Positions 43,681-54,395 of a DNA stretch of 64,000 nt are shown here, piece after piece; the stretch's first letter is position 1; every line of letters starts with the position of its first letter. Source of the DNA: CAVVGB01 sp963747715 (lineage in GTDB: Bacteria; Actinomycetota; Thermoleophilia; Gaiellales; Gaiellaceae); contig CAVVGB010000001.1 of the NCBI GenBank assembly GCA_963747715.1, positions 225,686 through 289,685 on the forward strand, in the 5' to 3' direction. The notes beneath the pieces are model-generated. The model saw only the letters and a list, made by a program, of their open reading frames with translations. It was not told where the DNA came from and searched no databases. Both the position numbers and the translations under genes were made by a program.

Positions 43681-44094
43681 ATGCGCACCGGGCTCGCGCT
43701 CACCGCCGCCGTCGTCGTCGCGCTGCTGGCCTCCGCCGCGCCCGTCCGTTCGCATCATGCGTTCGCGGCCGAGTTCGATGCAGCCAAGCCGGTCAAGCTG
43801 AAGGGAACCTTGATCAAGTGGGACATGGTCAACCCCCACTCGTGGTTCCACATCGGCGTCAAGGACCCGGACGGCAAGGTGACGACCTGGCTGATCGAGG
43901 GCGGGAGCCCGAATCAGCTGATACGCATGGGCGTGACCAAGAACACCGTGCAAATCGGGACCGAGCTGCTCGTGGACGGCTACCTGGCCAAGGATGGAAG
44001 CAACAAGGCCGTGGGCCGCGACTTCGTGCTGCCCGACGGCAAGCGCCTGTTCCTCGGCGGATCAGCCGGCAACGCCGGCGGACCGGTAAAATAG
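43681..44094 (+). CDS. DUF6152 secreted protein
   Basis: An intact 137-residue protein. Signal peptide RTGLALTAAVVVALLASAAP; mature start HHAFAAEFDAAKPVKLKGTL, then IKWDMVNPHSWFHIGVKD and a C-terminal DFVLPDGKRLFLGG. The SHHAFAAEFD and NPHSW motifs are those of DUF6152, a small beta-rich exported family that typically follows GRWEG-type genes in Acidobacteria. Function unknown. The recurring linkage suggests that the two families work together in the envelope. Confidence 0.85.
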   Translation: MRTGLALTAAVVVALLASAAPVRSHHAFAAEFDAAKPVKLKGTLIKWDMVNPHSWFHIGVKDPDGKVTTWLIEGGSPNQLIRMGVTKNTVQIGTELLVDGYLAKDGSNKAVGRDFVLPDGKRLFLGGSAGNAGGPVK

Positions 44095-44232
44095 CCGTAC
44101 TTGGTTCTTGGTTCTTCGTGCTTGGTCCGTTCTTAGTCCTTAGTCCATAGTCCTTCCGCAGTCCGGACGGAGGACCAAGTTACCAAGGACGGACCAAGAA
44201 CCAGGGACGGACCAAGAACCAAGCACCAAGAA
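44095..44232. repeat. Inverted array of degenerate heptamers between convergent genes
   Basis: The left arm (44,098-44,155) consists of units cttggtt, cttggtt, cttcgtg, cttggtc, then agtcctt, agtccat, agtcctt. The right arm (44,171-44,232) has accaaga, accaggg, accaaga, accaagc, accaaga and is roughly the reverse complement. Together they could form a long imperfect hairpin and may terminate both convergent genes. Confidence 0.85.
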
Positions 44233-44965
44233 CTAAGGACCAACACGCCGGTCGGTTGCGAGCCGCTGCGCGGTACGGAAGGCGTTCGCCAGCATCGGCG
44301 GCGTGAGCCGTCCGGTGTTGGTGTTCTGCCGGCTCGGATGAAACGAGCCGACGAGCGCCGGCACGCCCGGTGTCGAACCTGCACCACGACTTCGTGCCCG
44401 AACCGCGGCCGCGGCCGCGGCCGACGCCGCGCCGTTTCAGCACCTGCAGCCACGCGTCGAACGCAATCTTGCCGAGCGCCACGACCACCCGCACCCGCGG
44501 CAGGCACGCCACCTCGGCCTCGAGGTGATCGAGGCAGCGCGCGATCTCCTCAGGCGTCGGCTTGTTGTCCGGAGGCGCGCACCGCACGGCGGCCGCGATG
44601 TAGGCGTCGGTAGCTGTCAGACCGTCGTCGCGGTGGCGTGACGTCGGGATGTTGGCGAAGCCGTTGGCTGCGAGCGCCGTCATCAAGAAGTCGCCGGACC
44701 CGCCCACTCCGTCGCCGGTGAACACCCGGCCCGTCCGGTTCGCGCCATGCGCGGCCGGTGCGAGGCCAAGGATGAGCACGCGCGCGCCGGGATCGCCGAA
44801 GCCGGGCACGGGCCGGCCCCAGTAGGTCTCGTCGCGGTAGGCGCGCTTCTTCTCGCGCGCGATTCGGGCGCAATACGTCCGCAGGCGATCGCACCGTTCG
44901 CATGAGGTGATCGCATGGTGAACATCAGCCAAAAGCCTCAAACGCTGAGGCGAAACAGGTTCCAT
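44233..44965 (-). CDS. udgB: Type-5 uracil-DNA glycosylase (UdgB-like), one consensus frameshift
   Basis: About 244 residues from the ATG at 44,965. Iron-sulfur cysteines open in SCERCDRLRTYC and recur in RCAPPDNKPTPEEIARC. Motif A of family 5 is GLAPAAHGANRTGRVFTGDG. VRVVVALGKIAFDAWLQVL is the helix before the C-terminal motif, which is SFHPSRQNTNTGRLTPPM after a break near 44,370. UdgB removes uracil, hypoxanthine and other deaminated bases from DNA. It is divergent from aceE with 34 bp between the starts. Confidence 0.9.
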
Positions 44966-44999
44966 CCTGGGGAGCCGAATAATAGAATAAGGACGACTC

Positions 45000-47699
45000 A
45001 TGCGGAATACAGCTCCGATCGACGCGTGCCGAGATTGAAGCGCTGGAAACCCGTGAATGGCTCGAGTCGCTCGACTACGTGCTGCAGTCGGGCGGAGCCG
45101 GTGCGCGTCAGCCGGCTGCTGCGGCAGCTGAGCGACCACGCGCGACAGCGTGGGGTCAAGCTGCCGTTCACGGCCAACACGCCCTACGTCAACACCATCC
45201 CGCCGGCCGAGCAGCCGCCGTTCCCCGGCAGCCGCGAGATCGAGCGCCGGATCAAGAGCCTGGTGCGCTGGAACGCGCTGGCGATGGTGGTCAAGGCCAA
45301 CAAGGCCGAAGACGGCATCGGCGGCCACATCTCGACCTTCGCGTCGGCCGCCACGCTCTACGAGGTCGGCTTCAACCACTTCTTCAAGGGCAAGGGCGAC
45401 GCGCTCGACGGCGACATCATCTACTTCCAGGGCCACGCCGCCCCGGGCATCTACGCGCGCGCGTTCCTCGAAGGGCGCCTGTCGCCGCAGCAGCTCGAGA
45501 ACTTCCGCCGCGAGCTGAAGGACGGCGGCGGCCTGTCGTCGTACCCGCACCCGTGGCTGATGCCGGACTTCTGGGAGTTCCCCACGGTGTCGATGGGCCT
45601 CGGCCCGATCTGCGCCATCTACCAGGCGCGCTTCATGCGCTACCTCGAGGATCGCGGCCTCAAGAAGCCGTCCAACTCGAAGGTGTGGGCGTTCATCGGC
45701 GACGGCGAGACCGACGAGCCCGAGTCGCTCGGCGCCATCACGCTGGCGTCGCGCGAGAAGCTCGACAACCTGATCTTCGTCATCAACTGCAACCTGCAGC
45801 GGCTCGACGGCCCGGTGCGCGGCAACGGCCAGATCATCCAGGAGCTCGAGGCCGTCTTCCGCGGCGCCGGCTGGAACGTGCATCAAGGTGATCTGGGGCA
45901 GCGAATGGGACGCGCTGCTCGACAAGGACACCGACGGCCTGCTGGTCAAGCGCATGGGCGAGGTCGTGGACGGCGAGTATCAGAAGTACACCGTCGAATC
46001 GGGCGCCTACGTCCGCAGCCACTTCTGGGGCGCGGACCCGCGGCTGCTGCAGATGGTCGCGCACCTGTCCGACGAGCAGCTCAAGAAGCTGACGCTCGGC
46101 GGCCACGACCCGGTGAAGGTGTTCGCCGCCTACAAGGCTGCGGTCGAGCACAAGGGCCAGCCGACGGTGATCCTGGCCAGGACGATCAAGGGCTACGGCA
46201 TCGGCGAGGCGGGCGAGGGCAAGAACATCACCCACCAGCAGAAGAAGCTGAACGAGGACGAGCTGAAGGCGTTCCGCACGCGCTTCGGCATCCCGATTGG
46301 CGACGACGAGGTCTCGAAGGCGCCGTTCTACCGCCCCGCCGACGACAGCCCCGAGGTCACCTACCTCACCGAGCGGCGCAAACAGCTCGGCGGCTTCGTT
46401 CCCTCCCGCACCGTCCAGGTCGAACCGCTCAAGACCGACTCCCTCCCCGAGCTGTTCAAGGAATTCCACGCCGGCAGCGAAGGCCGCAAGGCCTCGACGA
46501 CGATGGCGTTCGTCCGCATGCTGGCCAAGCTGCTCAAGGACCCGGAGATCGGGCAGCTGGTCGTGCCGATCGTGCCCGACGAGGCGCGCACCTTCGGCAT
46601 GGAGGCGCTGTTCCGGCAGGTCGGCATCTACTCCCACGTCGGCCAGCTCTACGAGCCGGTCGATCGTGACATGCTGCTCTACTACAAGGAAGCGAAGGAA
46701 GGGCAGATCCTCGAGGAAGGGATCACCGAGGCGGCTCGATGGCCTCGTTCATCGCCGCCGGCAGCGCCTACGCCACGCACGGCATCAACACGATCCCGTT
46801 CTTCATCTACTACTCGATGTTCGGCATGCAGCGCGTCGGCGACCTGGTGTGGGCCGCGGCCGACACCCGCACGCGCGGGTTCCTGCTCGGCGGCACCGCC
46901 GGACGCACGACGCTCGCCGGCGAGGGACTGCAGCACCAGGACGGCCACTAGCCACCTGCTGGCGCTGGCGGTGCCCAACCTGATCTCCTACGACCCGACG
47001 TTCGCGTTCGAGATCGCGGTGATCATCGAGGACGGCATCCGCCGGATGTACAGGGACGGCGAGAGCGTCTTCTACTACATCACCGTGATGAACGAGCAGC
47101 TACGAGATGCTGGCCATGCCCGAGGGCGCGCGCGAGGGCATCCTGAAGGGGATGTACCGGCTGCGCGCGTCGGCGCGAAAGAAGAAGGCGAAGGGACGCG
47201 CGCAGCTGCTCGGCAGCGGCGCCATCCTGCAACGAGGTGCTGAAGGCGCAGGACGATCCTCGACGAGCAGTACGACGTGGCCGCCGACGTCTGGAGCGTC
47301 ACCAGCTACCAGGAGCTCTATCGCGACGGCCACGCGGCCGAGCGCTGGAACCGCCTGCACCCGGGCGAGCCGGCCGCGCGTGCCCTACGTGACGCAGTGC
47401 CTCGGCGAGATCGGAGGGCGTGATCGTCGCGGCGTCCGACTACGTGAAGGCGCATGCCCGACTCGATCGACCGCTGGATGCCGCGCCGCATCACCCCGCT
47501 CGGCACCGACGGCTTCGGCCGCAGCGAGGGCCGCGCCGCGCTGCGCGACTTCTTCGAGGTGGACGCCAAGTCACATCGTGCTGGCGACGCTGGTCGAGCT
47601 GGCGCGCGACGGCACGCATCGAGGCAGTCGGTGGCGCAGAAGGCGATCACCGATCTGGGCATCAATCCCGAAAAACCGAATCCGCGCCATCGAGCCTGA
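45000..47699 (+). CDS. aceE: Pyruvate dehydrogenase E1 (homodimeric), frameshifted
   Basis: About 890 residues, normal for E1p. Start MRNTAPIDA with AAGGA upstream. Thiamine diphosphate site: FIGDGETDEPESLGAITLAS to FVINCNLQRLDGPVRGNG (GDG...NCN). Other marks: VNTIPPAEQPPFPGSREIER, GHISTFASAATLYEVGFNHF, GQPTVILARTIKGYGIGEAG, RKASTTMAFVRMLAKLLKD, LLGGTAGRTTLAGEGLQHQD. The C-terminus (AITDLGINPEKPNPR) ends at 47,699. Breaks near 45,092, 45,885 and 46,735 are isolated, but the last 600 bp are heavily fragmented. It decarboxylates pyruvate and feeds acetyl groups to AceF. First gene of the aceE-aceF-lpdA operon. Confidence 0.95.
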
Positions 47700-47750
47700 G
47701 CAACGTAGCTGGACGGCGCCGGATCGAGCCATCGTGACGAGGATCGCGGG

Positions 47751-49155
47751 TTGACCGAATTCACAGTTCCCGAACTGGGAGAGAACGTCGCCGGCGGCGA
47801 CGTGGCCAAGGTGCTCGTCAAGGTCGGCGACACCGTCGCGCCGCGAGCAGCCGGTCATCGAGCTCGAGACCGACAAGGCCACCATCGAGGTGCCGTCGTC
47901 GGTGGCGGGCGTCGTCACCGACGTCACGGTCAAGAAGGGCGACAAGGTGAAGGTCGGCGCCGTGGTCTTCACGGTGGCCGACTCGGCGGCGCCGCGCCGG
48001 CGCCCGGCCGAAGCCAGGCCGCGGCGCCGCGACAGCGCCGCGCCGAGCCGCGCCCGCAGCCGGCCGAGCCGCGCAGCCGCCGCCGAGCCGGCCGCAGCCG
48101 GAGCACCGCCCGAGCCCGAGCCGAGCCGCGACGGACCGATCAGAAGGTCGTGCGCGATGCCGCCGCGCCCGGCGCCGGAGCCGCCGCCCGCGCCGCGTCG
48201 CGCCGCGCCGTCGGCACGCCCGGCGAGCGCTCGCTGGCCCCGGCGTCACCGGCCGTCCGGCGGCTCGCGCGCGAGATCGGCGTCGACATCAACACGGTGA
48301 TGGGCACGCGGCCCCGGCGGCCGCATCTCGCAGGACGACGTCAAGGAGCACGCGCGGCGCATCCTGAGCAGCATCGGCACGTCCGGCGCCGCGGCGCTGA
48401 CGGCGCCCGCCGCGCGCCACCCGGCCGCTGCCCGACTTCGCCAAGTGGGGCGAGGTCGAGCGCGCAGCCGTGGACCAACGTCCGGCGCGTCACGTCCGAG
48501 CACCTCGAGCTACGCCTGGACCACGATTCCGCACGTCACGCAGTTCGACAAGGCGGACGTCACCGCGCTCGAGGAGCTGCGGAAGAAGTTCAAGGAGCAG
48601 GTGGCCAAGGCCGGCGGCAACCTCACGGTGACGGCGATGCTGGTGCGCGTGCTCGCGACCGCGGTGCAGCAGTTCCCGCAGTTCAACGCGTCGCTCGACA
48701 CCGAGCGCGGCGAGATCGTCTACAAGAAGTACGTGAACATCGGCGTGGCGGTGGACACCGACCGCGGGCTGCTCGTCCCGGTGATCCGCGACGCCAACAG
48801 GAAGAACATCACCGAGATCGCCGTCGAGCTGCAGGCAGCTGGCCGCAGAAGGCGCGCGAGCGCAAGCTGACGCGTCGACGACATGAGCGGCGGCGGCATC
48901 AGCATCTCGAACCTCGGCGGCATCGGCGGCACGTCGTTCACGCCCATCGTGAACTGGCCCGAGGTCGCGATCCTCGGCGTCTCTCGCGGCGCAATCGAAC
49001 CGGTGTGGCAGAACGATCAGTTCGTGCCACGCCAGCTGCTCCCCCTGTCGCTCTCCTACGACCATCGCGTGATCGACGGCGCGGATGCCATGCGGTTCCT
49101 GCGCTGGGTCGTCGAGGCGATCGAGCAGCCCTTCCTCCTGTCACTCATCGGCTAA
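47751..49155 (+). CDS. aceF: Dihydrolipoamide acetyltransferase (PDH E2), frameshifted
   Basis: A TTG start at 47,751 (MTEFTVPELGENVAGGDVAK). One lipoyl domain (IELETDKATIEVPSSVAGVV, lipoylated Lys in DKA), then a long Ala/Pro/Arg linker, the E1/E3-binding domain (SPAVRRLAREIGVDINTVMG) and the catalytic core (AYAWTTIPHVTQFDKADVTA-type entry; active site LSYDHRVIDGADAMRFLRWV with HxxxDG). It transfers acetyl from lipoamide to CoA. Breaks near 47,845, 47,985-48,130, 48,320, 48,470, 48,840 and 48,878. The linker region is the least certain. Its TAA overlaps the lpdA ATG. Confidence 0.93.
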
Positions 49156-50575
49156 TGGCGCAACCCATCAAGTTGACTGTGCTCGGCGCGGGCCCCGGCG
49201 GCTACGCGGCCGCGTTCTACGCCGCCGACCTCGGCATGCAGGTCACGCTCGTCGACGAAGAGAAGAATCCCGGCGGCGTCTGCCTCTACCGCGGCTGCAT
49301 CCCGTCGAAGGCGCTGCTGCACGTCGCCAAGGTCATCGACGAGGCGCGGCACGCCAGCAAGTGGGGCGTCACCTTCGGCGAGCCGACGATCGACGTCGAC
49401 AAGCTGCGCGCCTACAAGCACGCGCGTGGTCGAGAAGCTGACCGGCGGCATCGGCACCATCGCGAAGATGCGCAAGGTGAACTTCGTGCAGGGCCGCGCG
49501 ACGCTGACCGGGCCGAAGTCGCTGAAGGTCGCCGGCGCCGCCGGCGAACACCGACGCTGCCGTTCGAGCACCTGATCCTCGCCACCGGCTCGCATCCGAC
49601 CAAGGTGCCGTCGCTGTCGCTCGACAGCCCGCGGATGATGGACTCGACCGGCGCGCTCGACCTGCCCGACGTGCCGAAGTCGCTGCTGGTGGTCGGCGGC
49701 GGCTACATCGGCCTCGAGCTGGGCAGCGTCTACGCCACGCTCGGCAGCAAGGTGTCGGTCGTCGAGATGACGCGCGGGCCTGCTGCCCGGCGCCGACCGC
49801 GACCTCGTGGCCGTGCTCGAGAAGAAGCTGAAGGGCCTGTTCTCGACCATCATGCTCAACACCAAGGTCGTGAAGGTCGCCGAGGAGAAGAACGGCATCC
49901 GCGTGACCTTCGAGGGCGAGGTCGCGCGAGAAGGAGCAGGTGTTCGACCGCGTGCTCGTGTCGATCGGCCGCCGGCCCAACTCGAAGATTCCCGGGCTCG
50001 AGACGACGAAGGTGAAGGTCGACGCCAAGGGCTTCATCGAGATCCGACGCCGCAGCGGCGCACGGCCGAGCCGTCGATCTTCGCGATCGGCGACGTGGCC
50101 GGCGAGCCGATGCTGGCGCACAAGGCGTCGCACGAGGCGCGCGTCGCCGTCGAGGCGATCGCCGGGCACAAGGCGGTGTTCGAGCCGCAGGCGATTCCGG
50201 CGGTGGTCTTCACCGATCCGGAGATCGCGTGGTGCGGCTACACCGAGGCGCAGGCCAAGGAACAGGGCCTGGACGTCGAGATCGCCAAGTTCCCGTGGGG
50301 CGCCAGCGGCCGCGCCATCAGCATCGATCGGCCCGACGGGCTGACCAAGCTGGTGCGTCGAGAAGAAGACCGGGCGGATTCTCGGCGTCGGCCTCGTCGG
50401 CTCCGGCGCCGGCGAGCTGATCGCCGAGGGCGCGCTGGCGATCGAGATGGGCGCGACCGCCGAGGACCTGAAGCTGATGATCCACCCGCACCCGACGCTG
50501 TCGGAGACGCGTGATGGAGAGCGCCGAGGTGTTCTTCGGCCAGGCACGCACGTCTACAGGCCGGCGAAGAAGTAG
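49155..50575 (+). CDS. lpdA: Dihydrolipoyl dehydrogenase (PDH E3), frameshifted
   Basis: About 470 residues. FAD site TVLGAGPGGYAAAFYAADLG; redox disulfide GGVCLYRGCIPSKALLHVAK (CxxxxC); NAD site LLVVGGGYIGLELGSVYATL; FAD-binding AIGDVAGEPMLAHKASHEAR; dimer interface AVVFTDPEIAWCGYTEAQAK and, near the end, a HPHPTLSE motif with the catalytic His-Glu pair. It ends YRPAKK. It reoxidises dihydrolipoamide with NAD+. Breaks near 49,425, 49,545, 49,780, 49,930, 50,045, 50,360 and 50,510. Coupled to aceF. Confidence 0.95.
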
Positions 50576-50588
50576 GCGTAGGCGGACA

Positions 50589-50612
50589 GGCCGCCTCGAG
50601 GCGGCCTTGTTC
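50589..50612 (+). terminator. Terminator-like palindrome after lpdA
   Basis: An exact 18-bp palindrome (GGCCGCC-TCGA-GGCGGCC, 50,589-50,606) is followed by TTGTTC. It is 14 bp past the lpdA stop and could end the PDH operon, although the T-tract is weak. Confidence 0.55.
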
Positions 50613-50644
50613 ATGTAGTCGGCTCTCGCGTTGTGGACGGAGAC

Positions 50645-51735
50645 ATGCTGACTCGACTGCTCTCAGGCCTGGGCGTTGCCTGTCTTGTCGCCGCTGCTGT
50701 TGGCGCCCAGGCACCGGCCGCCGTCGCCGGCACCGCGTGTCGCCGAAGTCGAGAAGCACATCGCGCGCGGCCAAGGCGGCCGCCGGCAGCCGAGCACGCC
50801 GGCGCTGTTCGATGCCGTCTGCAGCGACCGCGCGCTCGGTGATCGCCGCCGCGGCAGCGCCCTCGCGCCGTGCGCGGCGGGCCCGGCGGCGCCGCCAGGG
50901 CCGGCGGGCCGCCGGCACCCCCGCCGCGCGAGCGCTGGCACGCCGAGCCGGTGAAGGTGTTCGACAACCTGTATTTCGTCGGCAGACCGAGTTCTCGGCC
51001 TGGGCGATCACCACGTCGCAGGGCATCATCCTGCTCGACGCCATCTTCGACTACTCGGTCGAGGACGAGGTCGTCGGCGGCCTGAAGAAGCTCGGCCTCG
51101 ACCCGGCGCAGATCAAGTACGTCGATCGTCAGCCACGGCCACCTGGATCATGCCGGTGGCGCCAAGTTCCTGCAGGAGCGGTTCGGCGCCGCGCTGATCA
51201 TGACGGCGGCCGACTACGACCTGCTGGACCAGCAGAACCCGCCGTGGAAGCCGAAGCGCGACATGGTGGCCACCGACGGCCAGAAGCTGACGCTCGGCGA
51301 CACGACGCTGACGCTGTACCTCACGCCCGGCCACACCGAGGGCACGATCTCGACGATCATCCCGGTGCAGCGACGGCGGCGCGCCGCACGTCGCCGCGGC
51401 CTGGGGCGGCACGCTGTTCAACTTCGGCCCGATCAAGCCGCGGCTCCAGGCGTACGCCGCCTCGGCCGAGCGCTTCAGCGAGCATCGCCGCCAGGGCCGG
51501 CGCCGACGTGATGCTGTCGAATCACACGATCTACGACGGCAGCAAGACCAAGCTGCCGGCGGTGCAGGCGCGCAAGCCGGGCGAGCCGCATCCCTACGTG
51601 GTCGGCACCGACTCGGTGGCGCGCTACCTGACCACGGTGGGCGAGTGCGCGCAGGCGGCGATCGCCGGCTTGCCTGATAGTCGTCGCCGGAGCGGACCCG
51701 GTAACGTATCTAGGTTTGGCGTTCAGCCGTTCTGA
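50645..51735 (+). CDS. Secreted metallo-beta-lactamase-fold hydrolase (subclass B3-like), frameshifted
   Basis: Start at 50,645 with a signal peptide (LTRLLSGLGVACLVAAAVG), then an Ala/Pro/Gly-rich stretch. The MBL fold begins VFDNLYFVGQTEFSAWAITT (after correction) and has the metal motif SHGHLDHAGGAKFL (HxHxDH), the second-site TPGHTEGTISTIIPV and the third His in SNHTIYDGSKTKLP. The order and spacing resemble subclass B3 lactamases and their environmental relatives; real beta-lactamase activity cannot be assumed. Breaks near 50,740, 50,790, 50,845, 50,985, 51,125, 51,370 and 51,485. The 3' end is uncertain. The gene lies between lpdA and the SDH operon. Confidence 0.82.
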
Positions 51736-51753
51736 GTGGAGGCGTGGGATCGC

Positions 51754-52552
51754 ATGGAGGCAGTTCCGGTCAAGATCGTGCCGCGCGGGTTCGGCGAGAC
51801 GTCGCGGCGCGACGCGTGGTGGGTCGAGCCGCTCGTCGTCTTCGTCGTGCTCGGCCGTTCGTCGTCTACGCGACGTGGGCGGCGTTCCAGAACGCGCACT
51901 ACGACCTTCGGCCCGTATCTGTCGCCGTTCTACTCGCCGGTGCTCTTCGGCGACTCGCCGCACGCCTGGTTCGGCCCGAAGCCGGCCTGGTGGCCGGCGC
52001 TGCTGCCGTTCTCGCCGGCGCTGCTGATCCTGCCGTTCCCCGGCCTCTTCCGCTTCACCTGCTACTACTACCGCGGCGCCTACTACAAGGCGTTCTGGGC
52101 CGACCCGCCGGCCTGCGCGGTCGGCGAGCCGCGCAAGGGCTATCTGCGGCGAGCACTCGTTCCCGCTGATCCTGCAGAACGTCCACCGCTACTTCTTCTA
52201 CATCGCGGTCGTCTTCCTCGTTCCTCCTCGTCCTACGACGTCTGGCTGGCGCTGTGGTTCGCCGATCCGGCGACGGGCGGCAGCGAGTTCGGCATCGGCG
52301 TCGGCACGCTCGTCCTCGCGGTCAACGTCGTGCTGCTCGCGCAGCTACACGCTCGGCTGCCACTCGCTCCGGCACCTCGTCGGCGGCCGCAAGGACGAGG
52401 TCTCGAAGTCGCCGGTCGCTGAGCGCCTGCTACGCCTGCTCGAGCGCGCTCAACGACCGGCACAGCTGTTCGCCTGGTGCAGCCTCTTCTCGGTCGCGTT
52501 CGCCGACATCTACGTGCGGCTGTGCTCGATGGGCATCCTGCACCGACTGTGA
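51754..52552 (+). CDS. Succinate dehydrogenase membrane subunit, frameshifted
   Basis: About 262 residues. MEAVPVKIVPRGFGETSRRD, then five or so hydrophobic helices: WVEPLVVFVVLG, ALLPFSPALLILPFPGLFRF, FFYIAVVFLVLLVYDVWLAL, GVGTLVLAVNVVLLAQYTLG and a C-terminal WCSLFSVAFADIYVRL. Histidines that could ligate haem occur in LQNVHRYFFYI and LGCHSLRHLVGG. It resembles the single large cytochrome b subunit of acidobacterial and actinobacterial SDH rather than the E. coli SdhC/SdhD pair. It starts 18 bp after the MBL gene and 10 bp before sdhA. Several doubled-base breaks. Confidence 0.8.
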
Positions 52553-52562
52553 GGATCCTCTG

Positions 52563-54395
52563 ATGGCCGCGCACGCGACCTACAACTACGACGTGCTCGT
52601 CATCGGCGCCGGCGGCGCCGGCCTGCGCGCGGCGATCGAAGCGGCCAACGCCGGCGTCTCGGTCGGCCTGATCTGCAAGTCGCTGCTCGGCAAGGCGCAC
52701 ACGGTCATGGCCGAAGGCGGCATGGCCGCGGCGCATGGCCAACAACGACGACCGCGACAACTGGAAGGTGCACTTCGCCGACACGATGCGCGGCGGCCAG
52801 TACGTCAACAACTGGCGCATGGCCGAGCTGCACGCCAAGGAAGCGCCCGACCGCGTGCGCGAGCTCGAAGCCTGGGGCGCGGTGTTCGACCGCACGCCGG
52901 ACGGCCGCATCAACCAGCGCAACTTCGGCGGCCACCGCTATCCGCGTCTCGCGCACGTCGGCGACCGCACCGGCCTCGAGCTGATCCGCACGCTGCAGGA
53001 TCACACCGTCTACCTCGGCGTGACCGTGCACATGGAGCACACGGTCATCGCGCTGCTGCTCGACGGCGGCCGCGCCGCCGGCGTGCTCGCCTACGACCGC
53101 GAGCGCGGCCGCTTCCACGTGTTCACCGCCAAGGCCGTCATCCTCGCGACCGGCGGCGTCGGCCGCGCCTACAAGATCACCAGCAACAGCTGGGAGGGCA
53201 CCGGCGACGGCCACGCGCTGGCCTATCGCGCCGGCGCCGAGCTGATCGACATGGAGTTCATCCAGTTCCATCCGACCGGGATGGTCTGGCCGCCGAGCGT
53301 GAAGGGCATTCTCGTCACCGAAGGCGTGCGCGGCGAAGGCGGCGTCCTGAAGAACAGCGAAGGCCGCCGCTTCATGTTCGACGACATCCCCGACAACTAC
53401 AAGCCGCAGACGGCGTCCGATCGCCGAAGAGGGCTGGCGCTACACGCAGGGCGACAAGAGCGCGCGGCGTCCGCCGGAGCTGCTGACGCGCGACCACGTC
53501 GCGCGCTGCATCAACCGCGAGGTGAAGGCCGGCCGCGGCTCTCCGCACGGCGGCGTCTTCCTCGACATCGCCTGGATCAAGGAGAAGCTCCCGGACGCCG
53601 AGGAGCACATCAAGCGCAAGCTGCCGAGCATGTACCACCAGTTCAAGGAGCTGGCCGACCTCGACATCACGAAGGAGCCGATGGAAGTCGGCCCGACGAC
53701 GCACTACATCATGGGCGGCATCCGCGTCGACGCCGACACGCAGATGTCGACCATCCCCGGCCTGTTCGCCGCCGGCGAGTGCGCGTCGGGCATCAACGGC
53801 GCCAACCGCCTCGGCGGCAACTCGCTGTCGGACCTGATCGTCTTCGGCAAGCGCGCCGGCGAGTACGCGGCCGCGTTCGCGCGGCAGAACGGCGCCGGCA
53901 CGCGTCGACGACGGCGCGGTCGAGCGCGGCGATGCAGCGACGTCGCTCGCGCCGTTCGAGCGCGGCGACGGCGGCGAGAACCCCTACAAGGTGCAGGCGG
54001 ACCTGCAGGACACGATGCAGGCCCTCGTCGGCATCGTCCGCGCTGGAAGACGAGATGCAGGAGGCGCTCGACGCGGCATCGCAGGGCTTCAAGGAGCGCG
54101 CCGCGCGCGTCGGCGTCGTCGGGCCACCGCGAGTACAACACCGGCTGGCACACGGCGCTCGACCTGCGCAACCTGCTGACGGTGTCCGAGGCGATCACGC
54201 GCTCGGCGATCGAGCGCAAGGAGAGCCGCGGCGGCCACTTCCGCGAGGACTATCCCGGACAAGGTCGCCGAGTTCGGCACGTTCAACATCATGGTGCAAG
54301 CAGCGGCGCCGACGGCTCGATGCAGGTGTCGCGCGTGCCGCTGCCGCCGATGCCGGACCGACCTGAAGCAGGTCATCGAGGAGCAGAAGTCGTAA
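52563..54395 (+). CDS. sdhA: Succinate dehydrogenase flavoprotein subunit, frameshifted
   Basis: About 605 residues. FAD site DVLVIGAGGAGLRAAIEAAN; covalent-flavin region GKAHTVMAEGGMAAA with the His of AHTVMAEGG; substrate site IQFHPTGMVWPPSVKGIL, VTEGVRGEGGVLKNSEGRRF; TTHYIMGGIRVDADTQMSTI; FAAGECASGINGANRLGGNS. The C-terminal helical part shows HREYNTGWHTALDLRNLLTV and SRGGHFREDYP. It oxidises succinate to fumarate. Breaks near 52,732, 53,420, 53,905, 54,045, 54,127, 54,260 and 54,300. Its TAA overlaps the sdhB ATG. Confidence 0.95.

Noticed and set aside
44180..45955. A 591-residue fusion containing the uracil-DNA glycosylase
   Set aside because: The N-terminal 330 residues are antisense to aceE; the glycosylase starts at 44,965.
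50238..51044. A minus-strand gene over the lpdA/MBL gap
   Set aside because: Arg/Ala/Pro-rich antisense frame without recognisable motifs; both plus-strand genes are well supported.
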